A DNA stretch of 64,000 bases, from the NCBI RefSeq assembly GCF_003336875.1, contig NZ_QGNJ01000002.1, forward strand, positions 62,001 through 126,000. The letters run 5' to 3'. Positions 9,400-18,666 of the stretch are shown piece by piece (position 1 is the first letter of the stretch; each line of letters opens with the position of its first letter). Under the pieces are notes generated by a model, which worked only from the letters and a program-made list of their open reading frames with translations, was not told where the DNA came from and ran no database searches. Both the position numbers and the translations under genes were made by a program. Source of the stretch: Oleisolibacter albus (lineage in GTDB: Bacteria; Pseudomonadota; Alphaproteobacteria; Azospirillales; Azospirillaceae).

Positions 9400-10701
9400 A
9401 TGGTCTATCTCGAACTTGGTGCCGTCCTTCTCCTGATCCTGCTGAACGGCTTTTTCGCCATGTCCGAGCTTGCGATGGTATCCGCCCGCAAGCTGCGGCT
9501 GCAGCAATTGGCCGAGGACGGCAAGCGCGGCGCCCGCATCGCCCTGGAGATGCAGGAGGACCCGTCGCGGTTCCTGTCCAGCGTCCAGATCGGCATCACC
9601 CTGATCGGCATCATCAACGGTGCCGTCGGCGGCGCCACCATCGCCGGGCGCCTGGGGGTCTGGCTGGAGACATTCCCGGTCCTGGCCGCCTATGGCAGCA
9701 CCATCGCCATCGCCGTGGTCGTGGTCGCCATCACCTATCTGTCGCTGATCGTCGGGGAGCTGGTGCCCAAGCGCGTGGCGCTGAACAACGCCGAGCGCAT
9801 CGCCGTCTTCGCCGCCCCCATCATGCGCGGCCTGTCCAAGGCCACCGCCCCCTTCGTCTGGCTGCTGGGCGCCTCGACCGAGGCCATGCTGCGGCTTCTG
9901 CGCGTGCCGGAGAAGGCCGAGCATGTGGTCACGGAAGAGGAGGTGAAGAACATGATCGCCGAGGGCACGGCCTCGGGCGTGTTCGAGCCGGAGGAGAAGC
10001 GGCTGATCGAGGGCGTCATGCGCCTGGCCGACCGCACCGTGCGTTCGGTCATGACCCCGCGGCTGGAGGTGATGTGGCTCGACATCGATGATGATGCCGA
10101 AACCATCAAGCGCGAGATCCGCGAGAGCGGCCATTCCCGCCTGCCGGTGTGCCGCGGCGAATTCGACGATGTCATCGGCATCGTTCACACCAAACAGCTG
10201 CTGCACGGGCTGATGCAGGGCGAGCCGTTCGATCTGCGGCCGGCGGTCAAGGATGCGCTGGTGGTGCATGACGGGGCTGAGGTGCTGCGCCTGCTGGAGC
10301 TGTTCAAGCAGTCGGGCGAGCAGATGGCCGTGGTGGTGGACGAGTACGGCACGGTGGAGGGCATCGTCACCCTGACCGATGTGCTGGAGGCCATCGCCGG
10401 CGAACTGCCCGAGGCCGGGGAGGACGGGGATGCCGATGTGGTGCGCCGTCCCGACGGGTCCTTCCTCATCGACGGCATGCTGGCGGTGGAGGAGGTGGAG
10501 GCGCTGCTGGGGCTGAAGAGCCTGCGTGACGAGGATAGCGGCTACCACACCCTGGCCGGCTTCCTGCTGTTCAAGTTCGGCCACATCCCCACGGCCGGGG
10601 AGTGGGTCGAGCACGACGGCTACCGCTTCGAGGTCGTCGATATGGACGGCCGCCGTATCGACAAGGTGCTGGTCAGTCTGGTGACCCCGACGGAACCCTG
10701 A
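9400..10701 (+). CDS. CNNM/CorC-type (hemolysin family) membrane protein
   Basis: A 433-residue protein with the DUF21/CNNM transmembrane domain (about residues 1-190, four hydrophobic segments), a CBS pair (about 205-330, with VMTPRLEVMWLD and YGTVEGIVTLTDVLEAI) and a C-terminal CorC_HlyC domain (about 345-430). Family members are linked to Mg2+/Co2+ homeostasis; the older name hemolysin is misleading. I chose the ATG at 9400 because the preceding 15 codons are Pro/Gly/His rich and precede the first membrane segment without similarity. It converges with the GNAT gene, only 9 bases apart. Confidence 0.88.
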   Translation: MVYLELGAVLLLILLNGFFAMSELAMVSARKLRLQQLAEDGKRGARIALEMQEDPSRFLSSVQIGITLIGIINGAVGGATIAGRLGVWLETFPVLAAYGSTIAIAVVVVAITYLSLIVGELVPKRVALNNAERIAVFAAPIMRGLSKATAPFVWLLGASTEAMLRLLRVPEKAEHVVTEEEVKNMIAEGTASGVFEPEEKRLIEGVMRLADRTVRSVMTPRLEVMWLDIDDDAETIKREIRESGHSRLPVCRGEFDDVIGIVHTKQLLHGLMQGEPFDLRPAVKDALVVHDGAEVLRLLELFKQSGEQMAVVVDEYGTVEGIVTLTDVLEAIAGELPEAGEDGDADVVRRPDGSFLIDGMLAVEEVEALLGLKSLRDEDSGYHTLAGFLLFKFGHIPTAGEWVEHDGYRFEVVDMDGRRIDKVLVSLVTPTEP

Positions 10702-10710
10702 ACCGGGGGC

Positions 10711-11661
10711 TTAGGGCGCCAGGGGCTTGCGGCTGACCCGCTGCGCGTCGATGCGCTCGGCATAGGGGGACAGGCGTTCGAGCATGACCCGGATCATGGG
10801 CGTGTTCTCGCCATTGGTCTCATAGACGGCCAGATGGTCGGGGCCATAGGCGGCCGCCTGCAGCCGTACCACCTCCCACAGGCCGCGGATCAGCCAGCCG
10901 GCCCGGCGCAGGCTCGGCAGCACATAGCCCAGCGTGTAGTGGATGCCGTCGAAATCCTGACCCGGCTCGCCCAGCACCCAGCCGGCGACCGCCCCGTGGC
11001 GGCGGATCAGGATCGATACGCGCGGGTCGGCCGGCCGCACCAGCCAGTCCGCCGGACGGAGGCGCGGCTCCACCCGGTCGCTGGCGCACAGGGCCTGGAC
11101 GGCCGCCTCGTCCGCGGGCGTCCGTTCGGCATAGAGGGAATGGGAATAGCCCTGCGCTTCCACACGGCGCAGGAAGGGCCGCCAGTCCGGCTCGGCCCGG
11201 GCGGGGAAGGACGCCCGGCCGAACAGCCGGACCTCGTGGGTCTGCGGCGGCGACCAGGCGGCGGCGGCCAGAAGGGCTTCCAGGGCCGGACGGCCCTTCA
11301 GGCCGTCATTGTAATAGGCCGTCAGCAGGTCCAGGCCGCGATGGGCGGCGGCGGTTTCGATGGCGGCCAGCAGCCGCCGGCCCAGCCCCTGCCGGCGCCA
11401 GGGCGCGGCCACCAGGATCGACAGCAGCCGCCCCTCCCGCGGGGCGGTCCGTGCCGCCAGGGCCAGCCCCAGCGGTCGGCCCTGCCCGTCCGCCGCGGTG
11501 ACGGCGAAACAGGCATCCGCCTGGGGCAGGGTGTGGTCCGGAACGGTCCCGGGACCCAGCAAGGGCCGGTAACGGGGATAGGTGAAGGCGGCATAGGCCG
11601 CCAGCCCGTCCAGGGCGGCCGGTACGGCCAGCACGGCCGCCGGGGCGGGTGCTCTGGTCAT
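10711..11661 (-). CDS. Tandem-GNAT acyltransferase, candidate RiPP maturase
   Basis: A 316-residue protein with two GNAT folds in one chain. The N-terminal half carries an acyl-CoA-binding motif A (WRRQGLGRRLLAAIE, about residues 95-110); the C-terminal half is a second, more degenerate GNAT ending with a conserved ETNGENTPM stretch. It lies 35 bases downstream of a Nif11-leader peptide gene on the same strand, so the two are probably one transcript. GNAT-type maturases that attach fatty acids to side chains of Nif11-led precursors are known from the selidamide class of RiPPs; assignment here is by architecture and context. A paralogue lies at 44348. An unrelated small-molecule N-acyltransferase role is possible. 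Confidence 0.8.
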   Translation of the reverse strand: MTRAPAPAAVLAVPAALDGLAAYAAFTYPRYRPLLGPGTVPDHTLPQADACFAVTAADGQGRPLGLALAARTAPREGRLLSILVAAPWRRQGLGRRLLAAIETAAAHRGLDLLTAYYNDGLKGRPALEALLAAAAWSPPQTHEVRLFGRASFPARAEPDWRPFLRRVEAQGYSHSLYAERTPADEAAVQALCASDRVEPRLRPADWLVRPADPRVSILIRRHGAVAGWVLGEPGQDFDGIHYTLGYVLPSLRRAGWLIRGLWEVVRLQAAAYGPDHLAVYETNGENTPMIRVMLERLSPYAERIDAQRVSRKPLAP

Positions 11662-11696
11662 GACGCCCCGGCTGCCCTGTCCGCGCCCATGCCGGA

Positions 11697-12017
11697 TCAG
11701 CGTCCGTAGGTCACGCTGTTATCCGGCGTGTGGGTCGGCATCTTGCTCTCGACCCGCGGCGGGAAGCCGGCGGCCACCTTCTCCAGGTCGGCGTCGTCCA
11801 GCTCGTCATTGGCCGGGAAGGGCAGGCTGTAGGCGTCCAGTGCCGTGGCGATCTGGGCCGGGTCCAGCCCCAGCCCTGCGGCCTTGGCCTCGGCGGCGAT
11901 CAGGGTCACCACCTCTGCCCGGTCGGTGGCCCGGCCCAGTCTGGCCACCAGGTCGGGGTTCTGGCGGATGGCGGTCTCCAGCTGCTGCAACTGGGCCTGA
12001 GTGGCGGCATCGGTCAT
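11697..12017 (-). CDS. Nif11-leader RiPP precursor peptide
   Basis: A 106-residue peptide. Residues 1-84 look like a Nif11/NHLP-type leader: a helical region (NPDLVARL, AEVVTLIAAEAKAAGLGL) ending in the signature DDADLEKVAAG at 74-84, comparable with the usual EELE-VAGG cleavage signal. The 22 residues after G84 would be the core: Pro and Thr rich, one Lys (K92), no Cys, ending TYGR. The ATG at 12017 is preceded by GGGAG at normal distance; the frame stays open upstream but without peptide-like features. It is followed by a tandem-GNAT gene, which makes acylation of K92 the obvious hypothesis. I see no protease or exporter gene beside it. Confidence 0.8.
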   Translation of the reverse strand: MTDAATQAQLQQLETAIRQNPDLVARLGRATDRAEVVTLIAAEAKAAGLGLDPAQIATALDAYSLPFPANDELDDADLEKVAAGFPPRVESKMPTHTPDNSVTYGR

Positions 12018-12297
12018 GGAAATATCTCCCGTCTTCATCGTGTGGGGAACGGATGATCCCACCCTAGGGAGCCTGTGCCGCCGCGGCCAGCGCTCCGGTC
12101 TATGCGGCGTGGTGCCCGCACTATGCCGCGGCCGTGGCCGGAAGCGCCCCCCCGGCGCCGCGATGCCGCCGCTTTCTTCCGGAACGTTTTCCGCTGCCGT
12201 CGGGGGTGGCAGGCGCCGGGGTCGGAGGGCATAGTCCTGACGGGTGTTCGGGGCAGCCCCCGTCCGCCGTCGCTTCCCCCCGCCCGGTGCCAGCCTT

Positions 12298-14373
12298 ATG
12301 GTGGCCCCGTCGTCGGCATCGCCCGTCTGTTCATTCCCGGTCCGTCTGTTGAGCACCCTCCGCGCCCCGCCCCGTGCCCCGACATCGGGCAATCCGCCTC
12401 CCCGCCGCCGGCCGCCCTCGGACCAGCCGCCGCGCCCGCGCCTGCGCATCGGTCGCCTGCGCATCGGCCGCCTGCTGGGCCAGTCGCTGGCGCTGTTGAT
12501 GATCTGGGGCGGTCTGGCCCTGCTGTTCGTGCTGGCCTGGTACGGGCATGACCTGCCCGACGTGGACAAGGCCGTGCAGGTGGAGCGCCGGCCGGCGGTG
12601 ACGCTGGTGGCCGCCGATGGCACGCCCTTCCATCGTTTCGGTGATCTTCGCGGTGCCACGGTACGGGTGGAGGATCTGCCGCCGCATCTGGTCAATGCCC
12701 TGATCGCCACCGAGGACAGCCGCTTCTATTATCATTTCGGGATCGATCCGATCGGCATCGCCCGTGCGATGTACATCAATTGGCGGGCCGGGCGCTATGT
12801 GCAGGGCGGCTCCACCCTGACACAGCAGCTGGTGAAGAACCTGTTCCTGACGCCGGAACAGACGCTGAAGCGCAAGATCCAGGAGGCCATGCTGGCGGTC
12901 TGGCTGGAGCGGCGCTACAGCAAGAACCAGATCCTCACCGCCTATCTCAACCGGGTCTATCTCGGCGCCGGCACCTTCGGCGTCGATGCCGCCGCCCGCA
13001 CCTATTTCGACAAGCCGGCCACCGCGCTGAACCTGCGGGAATCCGCCATCATCGTCGGTCTGCTGAAGGCACCGTCGCGCTATGCGCCCACGGCCAGCGA
13101 GGACCGGGCCATGCAGCGTGCCGCCGTGGTGCTGTCGGAGATGCTGGAGCAGGGCTACATCACCCAGGCCGAGGCCCGGGCGGCGCTGCAGGCCCCCCCG
13201 GCGCGGGAGAAGTCCGGCAGCGAGGGCGACGGGCGCTATTTCGCCGCCTGGGTCGCCGACCAGGTGGCGTCCTTCATCGGCCCGGACCATGGCGATCTGG
13301 TCGTCTACACCACCTTCGACCGCGCCACGCAGCAGGCGGCGGAGACCCGGATCAAGGAGATGCTGGCCGCCAACGGCGAGAAATCCCATGTCAGCCAGGC
13401 GGCGGCCGTGCTGATGAGCCCGGACGGGGCGGTCAAGGCCCTGGTCGGCGGCCGCGATTACGACAGCAGCCAGTTCAACCGGGCCACCCAGGCCCTGCGC
13501 CAGCCCGGGTCGTCCTTCAAGCCGATCCTTTATCTGGCGGCGCTGGAGGCGGGCTGGACCGCGGACAGCCATATCCTCGACGCGCCCTACCGCAAGGGCA
13601 AATGGGAGCCGGGCAATTACGAGGGGCGCTACCGCGGCGAGGTCACGCTGCGCGACGCCCTGGCCTTCTCCATCAACACGGCGGCGGTCCGCCTGCTGGA
13701 GAGCATCGGTGTGGACCGGGCCCGCGGCATGGCCAAGCGGCTGGGCATCACCTCGCCCATGCGCCGCGACCTGTCGCTGGCGCTGGGCACCAGCGAGGCG
13801 ACGCTGCTGGAGATGACGGGGGCCTATGCCACCCTGGCCAATGCCGGGCGCTCGGTCATTCCCTATGCCATCCTGGAAATCCGCGATGCCAACGGGCAGC
13901 CGCTGTACCAGCGCCGCGGCTCGGCCGCCGGCTATGCCGTGTCGGGGCCGGATGTGCAGGCCATGACCCGGCTGCTGCTGGGGCCTGTGACCTATGGCAG
14001 CGGCAAGGCGGCCCAGCTGGACCGCATGGTGGCCGGCAAGACCGGCACCACCCAGGACTACAAGGATGCCTGGTTCATCGGCTTCACCGCCGATCTGGTC
14101 GGCGGCGTCTGGATGGGCAATGACGACAACAGCCCGATGAAGAAGGTCACCGGCGGCGGCCTGCCGGCCCATCTGTGGCACGACATCATGGCCGACGCCC
14201 ATCAGGGGCTGCCGCCGCGCGACCTGCCCGGCCTGTCCAGCCAGCCCGACCAGGTGCCGATGGTGGCCCAGAACAGCACCCAGCCGGCCACGCCGACACA
14301 GGAGCCGGTCCCCACCCAGGAGGGCGACCCCATCGCCGACCTGCTGCGCAAGCTGCAGGCCGGCGGCGAATAG
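12298..14373 (+). CDS. Class A penicillin-binding protein (PBP1A-type)
   Basis: A bifunctional peptidoglycan synthase of about 691 residues. A Pro/Arg-rich cytoplasmic tail precedes one membrane segment (about residues 60-80). The glycosyltransferase domain has ATEDSRFYYHFGID (catalytic E139), GGSTLTQQLVKNLF and the RKIQEAMLAVWLE block. The transpeptidase domain has the SSFK motif (S405), SIN and KTGTT. The C-terminus is Gln/Pro/Thr rich. At this length it lacks the long insert of classical PBP1A. The start is uncertain: ATG at 12298 or TTG at 12349 would both leave the membrane anchor intact. It converges with the hydrolase gene 13 bases on. Confidence 0.9.
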   Translation: MVAPSSASPVCSFPVRLLSTLRAPPRAPTSGNPPPRRRPPSDQPPRPRLRIGRLRIGRLLGQSLALLMIWGGLALLFVLAWYGHDLPDVDKAVQVERRPAVTLVAADGTPFHRFGDLRGATVRVEDLPPHLVNALIATEDSRFYYHFGIDPIGIARAMYINWRAGRYVQGGSTLTQQLVKNLFLTPEQTLKRKIQEAMLAVWLERRYSKNQILTAYLNRVYLGAGTFGVDAAARTYFDKPATALNLRESAIIVGLLKAPSRYAPTASEDRAMQRAAVVLSEMLEQGYITQAEARAALQAPPAREKSGSEGDGRYFAAWVADQVASFIGPDHGDLVVYTTFDRATQQAAETRIKEMLAANGEKSHVSQAAAVLMSPDGAVKALVGGRDYDSSQFNRATQALRQPGSSFKPILYLAALEAGWTADSHILDAPYRKGKWEPGNYEGRYRGEVTLRDALAFSINTAAVRLLESIGVDRARGMAKRLGITSPMRRDLSLALGTSEATLLEMTGAYATLANAGRSVIPYAILEIRDANGQPLYQRRGSAAGYAVSGPDVQAMTRLLLGPVTYGSGKAAQLDRMVAGKTGTTQDYKDAWFIGFTADLVGGVWMGNDDNSPMKKVTGGGLPAHLWHDIMADAHQGLPPRDLPGLSSQPDQVPMVAQNSTQPATPTQEPVPTQEGDPIADLLRKLQAGGE

Positions 14374-14386
14374 TCCGGTAAGGGCG

Positions 14387-15079
14387 TCAGCCCCGGGCCA
14401 CGGCCCGGTCGCCGCAGAAGGGATTGCCCTGCCGCTCCTGGCCGAAGGTGGAGGGATTGCCATGTCCCGGCAGGAAGGCGACGTCGTCACCCAGGGGAAA
14501 CAGCTTTTCGCGGATGCTGCGGATCAGCGTGGCATGGTTGCCGCCGGGGAAGTCGGTGCGGCCGATGGAGCCCTGGAAAATCACGTCGCCGACCACGGCG
14601 AACCGGCTTTCCGGGTGGAAGAACACCACATGGCCCGGCGAGTGGCCGGGGCAGTGCAGCACCTCCAGTGTCAGCGTACCCACCTGCACCCGGTCCCCGT
14701 CCTCCAGCCAGCGGTCGGGCGTGAAGGCCTTGGCATAGGCCATGCCATAGTCGCGCCCGCGGGCCGGCAGGTCGGCCAGCCAGAAATCGTCGCCCCGGTG
14801 CGGTCCTTCCACCGGCACCGGCAGTTCCGCTTTCAGATCCACCACGCCGGCGGCGTGGTCCACATGGCCGTGGGTGATGAGGATGCGCTCGGCCGTCAGC
14901 CCGTGCTGCGCCAGCGCCGCCGTGATCTGCGCGACACCGCCGCCCGGATCGATGATGGCGGCCCGTTTCGTCGCCGTACACCACAGGATCGAACAGTTCT
15001 GCTGGAACGGGGTGACCGGGATGATCAGCGCCTGCAGGGGCGGCGGTGGGGTGGGCGGCATCGGGTCTGCGGCGGGCAT
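14387..15079 (-). CDS. Metallo-beta-lactamase-fold hydrolase (glyoxalase II-like)
   Basis: A 230-residue cytoplasmic hydrolase of the GloB/YcbL group. Metal-binding motifs are intact: THGHVDHAAG in the first third, CPGHSPGHVVF, a VVGDVIF aspartate, and a final LPGHGNPSTFGQE. Family members hydrolyse S-lactoylglutathione or similar thioesters. The ATG at 15079 begins just before the conserved start LIIPVTPFQQNCS; a longer in-frame version would add 24 residues of low similarity. It is a single gene reading away from the rimP operon. Exact substrate is not determined by sequence. Confidence 0.85.
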   Translation of the reverse strand: MPAADPMPPTPPPPLQALIIPVTPFQQNCSILWCTATKRAAIIDPGGGVAQITAALAQHGLTAERILITHGHVDHAAGVVDLKAELPVPVEGPHRGDDFWLADLPARGRDYGMAYAKAFTPDRWLEDGDRVQVGTLTLEVLHCPGHSPGHVVFFHPESRFAVVGDVIFQGSIGRTDFPGGNHATLIRSIREKLFPLGDDVAFLPGHGNPSTFGQERQGNPFCGDRAVARG

Positions 15080-15479
15080 GCTGGCTCCGGCTGTCTCTGT
15101 CGGGAATTGCGCGCACGATAGCCGGGGCCGCCCGCAGGGCCAAGGCTTCACAGGAACGGCCCCGGGACCGGCGGCGCTGCCGGCAGCCGGGGGACAGCCG
15201 GAGGCGGGGCGTCGGGGCCTCCGGCGGACGCCGGGCAGCCAGACGCCGATTCCGCTTCCCTGCCGGCGAAAACAGGACTATATACGCCACCAGGAAATCC
15301 CATACGGACCGGCCAGCAAGCCTCGCTGGCGCGGCTGGTCTGCTTTGCGGGTGGGCCTTTGGCCCGCCTTTTTGTTTATCTGGGCCTGTCTTTCCCGCGT
15401 CTTTCCCGCGATGAGGGGCGGGTCGGCCGCCGGGGGTGTGCTCCGGGGGCGGGGCGGGCGTCAGAGGAGTTGAAGCCGC
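15080..15479. other. Divergent intergenic region and rimP leader
   Basis: No coding gene is apparent in these 400 bases. The right half is the untranslated leader of the rimP operon and contains two consecutive stem-loops (listed separately). The stretch at about 15270-15300 (GAAAACAGGACTATATACGCC) is the most A/T-rich part and is a plausible place for the operon promoter, with TATATA as a -10-like element. Confidence 0.5.
15307..15376 (+). promoter_or_regulatory. Attenuator-like double hairpin in the rimP leader
   Basis: A first hairpin has GCCAGC/GCTGGC arms (15312-15317 and 15325-15330), extendable by GACC/GGTC at 15307-15310 and 15337-15340. It is followed by a terminator-like hairpin (15350-15357 and 15361-15368, TTT loop, one G-U pair) and a TTTTTGTTT tract. 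The terminator lies 104 bases before the rimP start, so it would stop transcription of the whole operon unless read through. Because nusA is the second gene, NusA-dependent feedback is a reasonable hypothesis. Confidence 0.6.
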
Positions 15480-16268
15480 ATGGACATTCTGGAACGCGTC
15501 AGTCAGATCGTCGGACCTTCGGTCGAGGCCATGGGCTACGAGCTGGTGCGCGTGCAGGTTTCCGGCGGCATGCGTCCGACATTGCAGCTGATGGCCGAGC
15601 GCGCCGACGGCGCCGCCATGACCGTGGACGATTGCGCCGACATCAGCCGGGCCGTTTCGGCCCTGCTGGATGTGGAGGATCCCATCGCCTCGGCCTATGT
15701 GCTGGAGGTCAGCTCCCCCGGCATCGACCGCCCGCTGACCCGGCTGAAGGATTTCGAGCGCTTCAAGGGCTTCGAGGCCCGGATCGAGACCACGGTCGTG
15801 CTGGAGGGGCGCAAGCGCTTCAAGGGCGTGCTCTACGGTGTCGAGGGCGAGAATGTCCTGGTCGTGCTGGAGCAGCCGTCCAAGGCGGCCAAGCCGGCGA
15901 AGAAGGGCAAGGCCGCACCGGCCCCTGCGCCTGTCGATCCGGATATGGTCGCCTCCGGCCTGGTCGAGGTGGCGGAGATCCCCTTCGCCCTGGTGCAGAA
16001 GGCCAAGCTGGAACTGACCGACGCCCTGCTGGCGGCGGCTGCCGCCGGTGAGGCCGCCAGCGCCGGGACCGAGGGCGGCGCCATGGATGTGGACGAGGAT
16101 GCCAAGCCCGTCCGCGGCCATGCGAAGGCTGCCTGGGCACCGAAGCCCAAGGCGGAGAAGAAGAAGGGCCCCGGCCGGTTCGCCAAGACCCGGGCGGAGG
16201 ATGAGACCGAAACCACCGATGATCCCTCCCGCACCGAGTCGGCTCCGGCCGGCGCGGCGCAGGATTGA
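15480..16268 (+). CDS. rimP: Ribosome maturation factor RimP, extended
   Basis: RimP assists 30S subunit maturation. The N-terminal domain (about residues 1-90, with [12 protein letters not shown] and [12 protein letters not shown]) and the start of the C-terminal SH3-like domain are normal. At 262 residues it is much longer than the usual 150-200. A Lys/Ala/Pro-rich insert (about 134-157) splits the C-terminal domain before [16 protein letters not shown], and a charged tail of about 80 residues follows. It is first in the rimP-nusA-ylxR-infB operon, with nusA starting 36 bases on. The core identity is secure; the role of the additions is unknown. Confidence 0.93.
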   Translation: MDILERVSQIVGPSVEAMGYELVRVQVSGGMRPTLQLMAERADGAAMTVDDCADISRAVSALLDVEDPIASAYVLEVSSPGIDRPLTRLKDFERFKGFEARIETTVVLEGRKRFKGVLYGVEGENVLVVLEQPSKAAKPAKKGKAAPAPAPVDPDMVASGLVEVAEIPFALVQKAKLELTDALLAAAAAGEAASAGTEGGAMDVDEDAKPVRGHAKAAWAPKPKAEKKKGPGRFAKTRAEDETETTDDPSRTESAPAGAAQD

Positions 16269-16304
16269 TCCAGAGACAGAGCAGACAAGGCAGGGTTCGC
16301 CAGG

Positions 16305-17813
16305 ATGGAACTGCTTCAGGTAGCCGACGCGGTCGCCCGCGAGAAGAACATCGACAAGGAGCACGTCCTTGAGGCCATGGAAGAGGCCATCAAGAAGGCG
16401 GGGCGCTCCAAGTACGGGCATGAGCACGACATCCGCGCCCGGATCGACCGCAAGACCGGCGAGATCCTGCTGACCCGCTATATGGAAGTGGTCGAGGAGG
16501 TCGAGAACGAGGCGACCCAGATCGATCTGGCCAAGGCCAAGCGCAAGAACCCGGCGGCCAAAGTCGGCGACTTCCTGGTCGATCCGCTGCCGCCCATCGA
16601 TTTCGGCCGCATCGCCGCCCAGACGGCCAAGCAGGTCATCGTGCAGAAGGTGCGCGAGGCCGAGCGCGAGCGCCAGTTCAACGAGTACAAGGACCGCAAG
16701 GGCGAGATCGTCAACGGTCTGGTCAAGCGCGTCGAGTATGGCAACGTTACCGTGGATCTCGGCCGGGCCGAGGCCATCCTGCGCCGTGACGAGTGCCTGC
16801 CGCGCGAGCATTTCAAGACCGGCGACCGCGTGCGCGCCCTGATCATGGATGTGCGCAGCGAGCCCCGCGGTCCGCAGATCTTCCTGTCGCGCACCCATGG
16901 CGACTTCATGAAGGGTCTGTTCCGCCAGGAAGTGCCGGAGATCTATGATGGCATCATCGAGATCATGGCCGTGGCCCGTGACCCGGGTTCGCGCGCCAAG
17001 ATCGCGGTCATCAGCAAGGACAGCGGCATCGATCCGGTCGGCGCCTGCGTCGGCATGCGCGGCAGCCGTGTCCAGGCCGTGGTTGGCGAACTGCAGGGCG
17101 AGAAGATCGACATCATCCCCTGGAACCGCGACCCGGCCACCTTCGTCGTCAATGCCCTTGCCCCCGCCGAGGTGGCCAAGGTGGTGCTGGACGAGGATGC
17201 CAACCGCATCGACGTGGTGGTGCCCGACGACCAGCTGAGCCTGGCCATCGGTCGCCGCGGCCAGAATGTGCGTCTGGCCTCGATGCTGACCGGCTGGACC
17301 ATCGACATCATGACCGAGGCCGAGGAGCGCGAGCGGCGGCAGGCGGATTTCGCCACCCGGTCGCAGCTGTTCATGGAAGCCCTGGACGTGGACGACATGA
17401 TCGCCCATCTGCTGGTCAATGAGGGCTTCACCTCGGTGGAGGAGATCGCCTTCGTCGACCTCAACGAGCTGACGGCGATCGAGGCCTTCGACGAGGATGT
17501 GGCGGCGGAGTTGCAGGCCCGCGCCGCCGCGTTCCTGGAGGAACAGAACGCCAAACTGGAAGAGAAGCGCAAGGGGATGGGTGTCACCGACGAGGTGGCC
17601 GCCATCGATGCGCTGACTCCGGCCATGCTGGTGAAGCTGGGTGACAAGGGCGTGAAGACGCTCGACGATCTGGCCGATCTGGCGGGTGATGAACTGATCG
17701 AGATCGTCGGCAAGGATGCCATGACGCTGGATGAGGCCAATGAGATCATCATGGCCGCGCGTGCGCACTGGTTTGCCGATGGTGACGAGGCTGGTGCGGG
17801 TGCCCAGGCTTAA
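16305..17813 (+). CDS. nusA: Transcription termination/antitermination factor NusA
   Basis: NusA binds RNA polymerase and nascent RNA and controls pausing, termination and antitermination. The 502-residue protein shows, in order, the N-terminal polymerase-binding domain, an S1 domain (about residues 135-200), two KH domains (about 230-345, with [19 protein letters not shown] and [14 protein letters not shown]) and two C-terminal helix-hairpin-helix repeats (about 365-490). Length and order are normal for alphaproteobacteria. It follows rimP by 36 bases and precedes ylxR by 24. Confidence 0.97.
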   Translation: MELLQVADAVAREKNIDKEHVLEAMEEAIKKAGRSKYGHEHDIRARIDRKTGEILLTRYMEVVEEVENEATQIDLAKAKRKNPAAKVGDFLVDPLPPIDFGRIAAQTAKQVIVQKVREAERERQFNEYKDRKGEIVNGLVKRVEYGNVTVDLGRAEAILRRDECLPREHFKTGDRVRALIMDVRSEPRGPQIFLSRTHGDFMKGLFRQEVPEIYDGIIEIMAVARDPGSRAKIAVISKDSGIDPVGACVGMRGSRVQAVVGELQGEKIDIIPWNRDPATFVVNALAPAEVAKVVLDEDANRIDVVVPDDQLSLAIGRRGQNVRLASMLTGWTIDIMTEAEERERRQADFATRSQLFMEALDVDDMIAHLLVNEGFTSVEEIAFVDLNELTAIEAFDEDVAAELQARAAAFLEEQNAKLEEKRKGMGVTDEVAAIDALTPAMLVKLGDKGVKTLDDLADLAGDELIEIVGKDAMTLDEANEIIMAARAHWFADGDEAGAGAQA

Positions 17814-17837
17814 GGCCGGCGGATCGGAGGCGGTCTG

Positions 17838-18518
17838 ATGCAGCCCGCCACGGAAACGCCGGCCCCGCCCGGGGTGCCGGAGGTTCTGCCTCCGGAGGCC
17901 CAGGCGGATGAGCCGGAAGCGGTCGGCGGACGCAAGAGTCCGCTGCGCCGCTGCATCGCCTCCGGGCGGGTGCAGGCGAAGGATCACATGATCCGTTTCG
18001 TCCTGGGTCCGGACGGAACGGTGGTGCCCGACCTGGAGGAAACCCTGCCCGGACGTGGGCTGTGGTTGACGGCGGACCCCGCCCTGGTTGAAAAGGCCTT
18101 GTCAAAGGGTCTGTTCGCCAAGGCGGCGCGTCGCGCGGTGAAGGTTCAACCGGATTTGCCGGCGCTTGTGCGTCAGCTGGTCCGGCGTCGGGCCCTGGAT
18201 CTCGTCGGCCTCGCCCGCAAGGGCGGGGGCGCCGTGGCGGGGTTCGAGAAGGTGCAGGCGGCGCTGCGCACCGGCCGGTTTGGTCGTGGCGTGGCGGTCG
18301 GTCTGTGGCTGGAGGCACGGGACGGGTCGGATGACGGCCGGTCCAAGCTGCGTCCGCTGGCCCAGGCCCTGTCGGTGCCGCTGGTCGATCTGTTCGACCG
18401 GGCGGAACTGGGGGCGGCCCTGGGGCGGGACGAGGCAGTGCATGCGGTGCTGGCGGCGGGTCCGCTGGCGGCGCGGCTGCTGCGTGAGGTCGACCGCGTC
18501 AAGGCGCTGGGCGGCTGA
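17838..18518 (+). CDS. YlxR-family RNA-binding protein with L7Ae-like domain
   Basis: A 226-residue protein with a YlxR (DUF448) domain at about residues 30-110 ([26 protein letters not shown]) and an L7Ae/L30e-like domain in the second half (about 115-215, [18 protein letters not shown]). This fusion is common in alphaproteobacteria, always between nusA and infB. The first 30 residues are Pro/Glu rich. It starts 24 bases after nusA with a GGAGG site. Probably RNA binding linked to ribosome or polymerase function; the exact role is not established. Confidence 0.88.
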   Translation: MQPATETPAPPGVPEVLPPEAQADEPEAVGGRKSPLRRCIASGRVQAKDHMIRFVLGPDGTVVPDLEETLPGRGLWLTADPALVEKALSKGLFAKAARRAVKVQPDLPALVRQLVRRRALDLVGLARKGGGAVAGFEKVQAALRTGRFGRGVAVGLWLEARDGSDDGRSKLRPLAQALSVPLVDLFDRAELGAALGRDEAVHAVLAAGPLAARLLREVDRVKALGG

Positions 18519-18666
18519 AGGTGGCATTCCGGCCCGTGCAAGGGAATTGAGCGCCGGCACGGTTGAGTTTGGGTCCCTTGGCGCAGGACCCGCGCAGAAT
18601 GATCGGCCCCGAGTGGACCGGACGGACTGCGGGTGGCGGATCAACGACTTACCTGTCGGATTTGGG

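Noticed and set aside
12018..12243. Upstream extension of the Nif11-leader peptide frame to 337 residues
   Set aside because: The added part is Arg/Gly/Pro rich without motif, and the ATG at 12017 has a good ribosome binding site and begins the leader directly.
14487..17987. An open frame of 1166 codons on the minus strand
   Set aside because: It lies across rimP, nusA and the ylxR start in antisense, has no family features, and is explained by strong third-position G/C bias.
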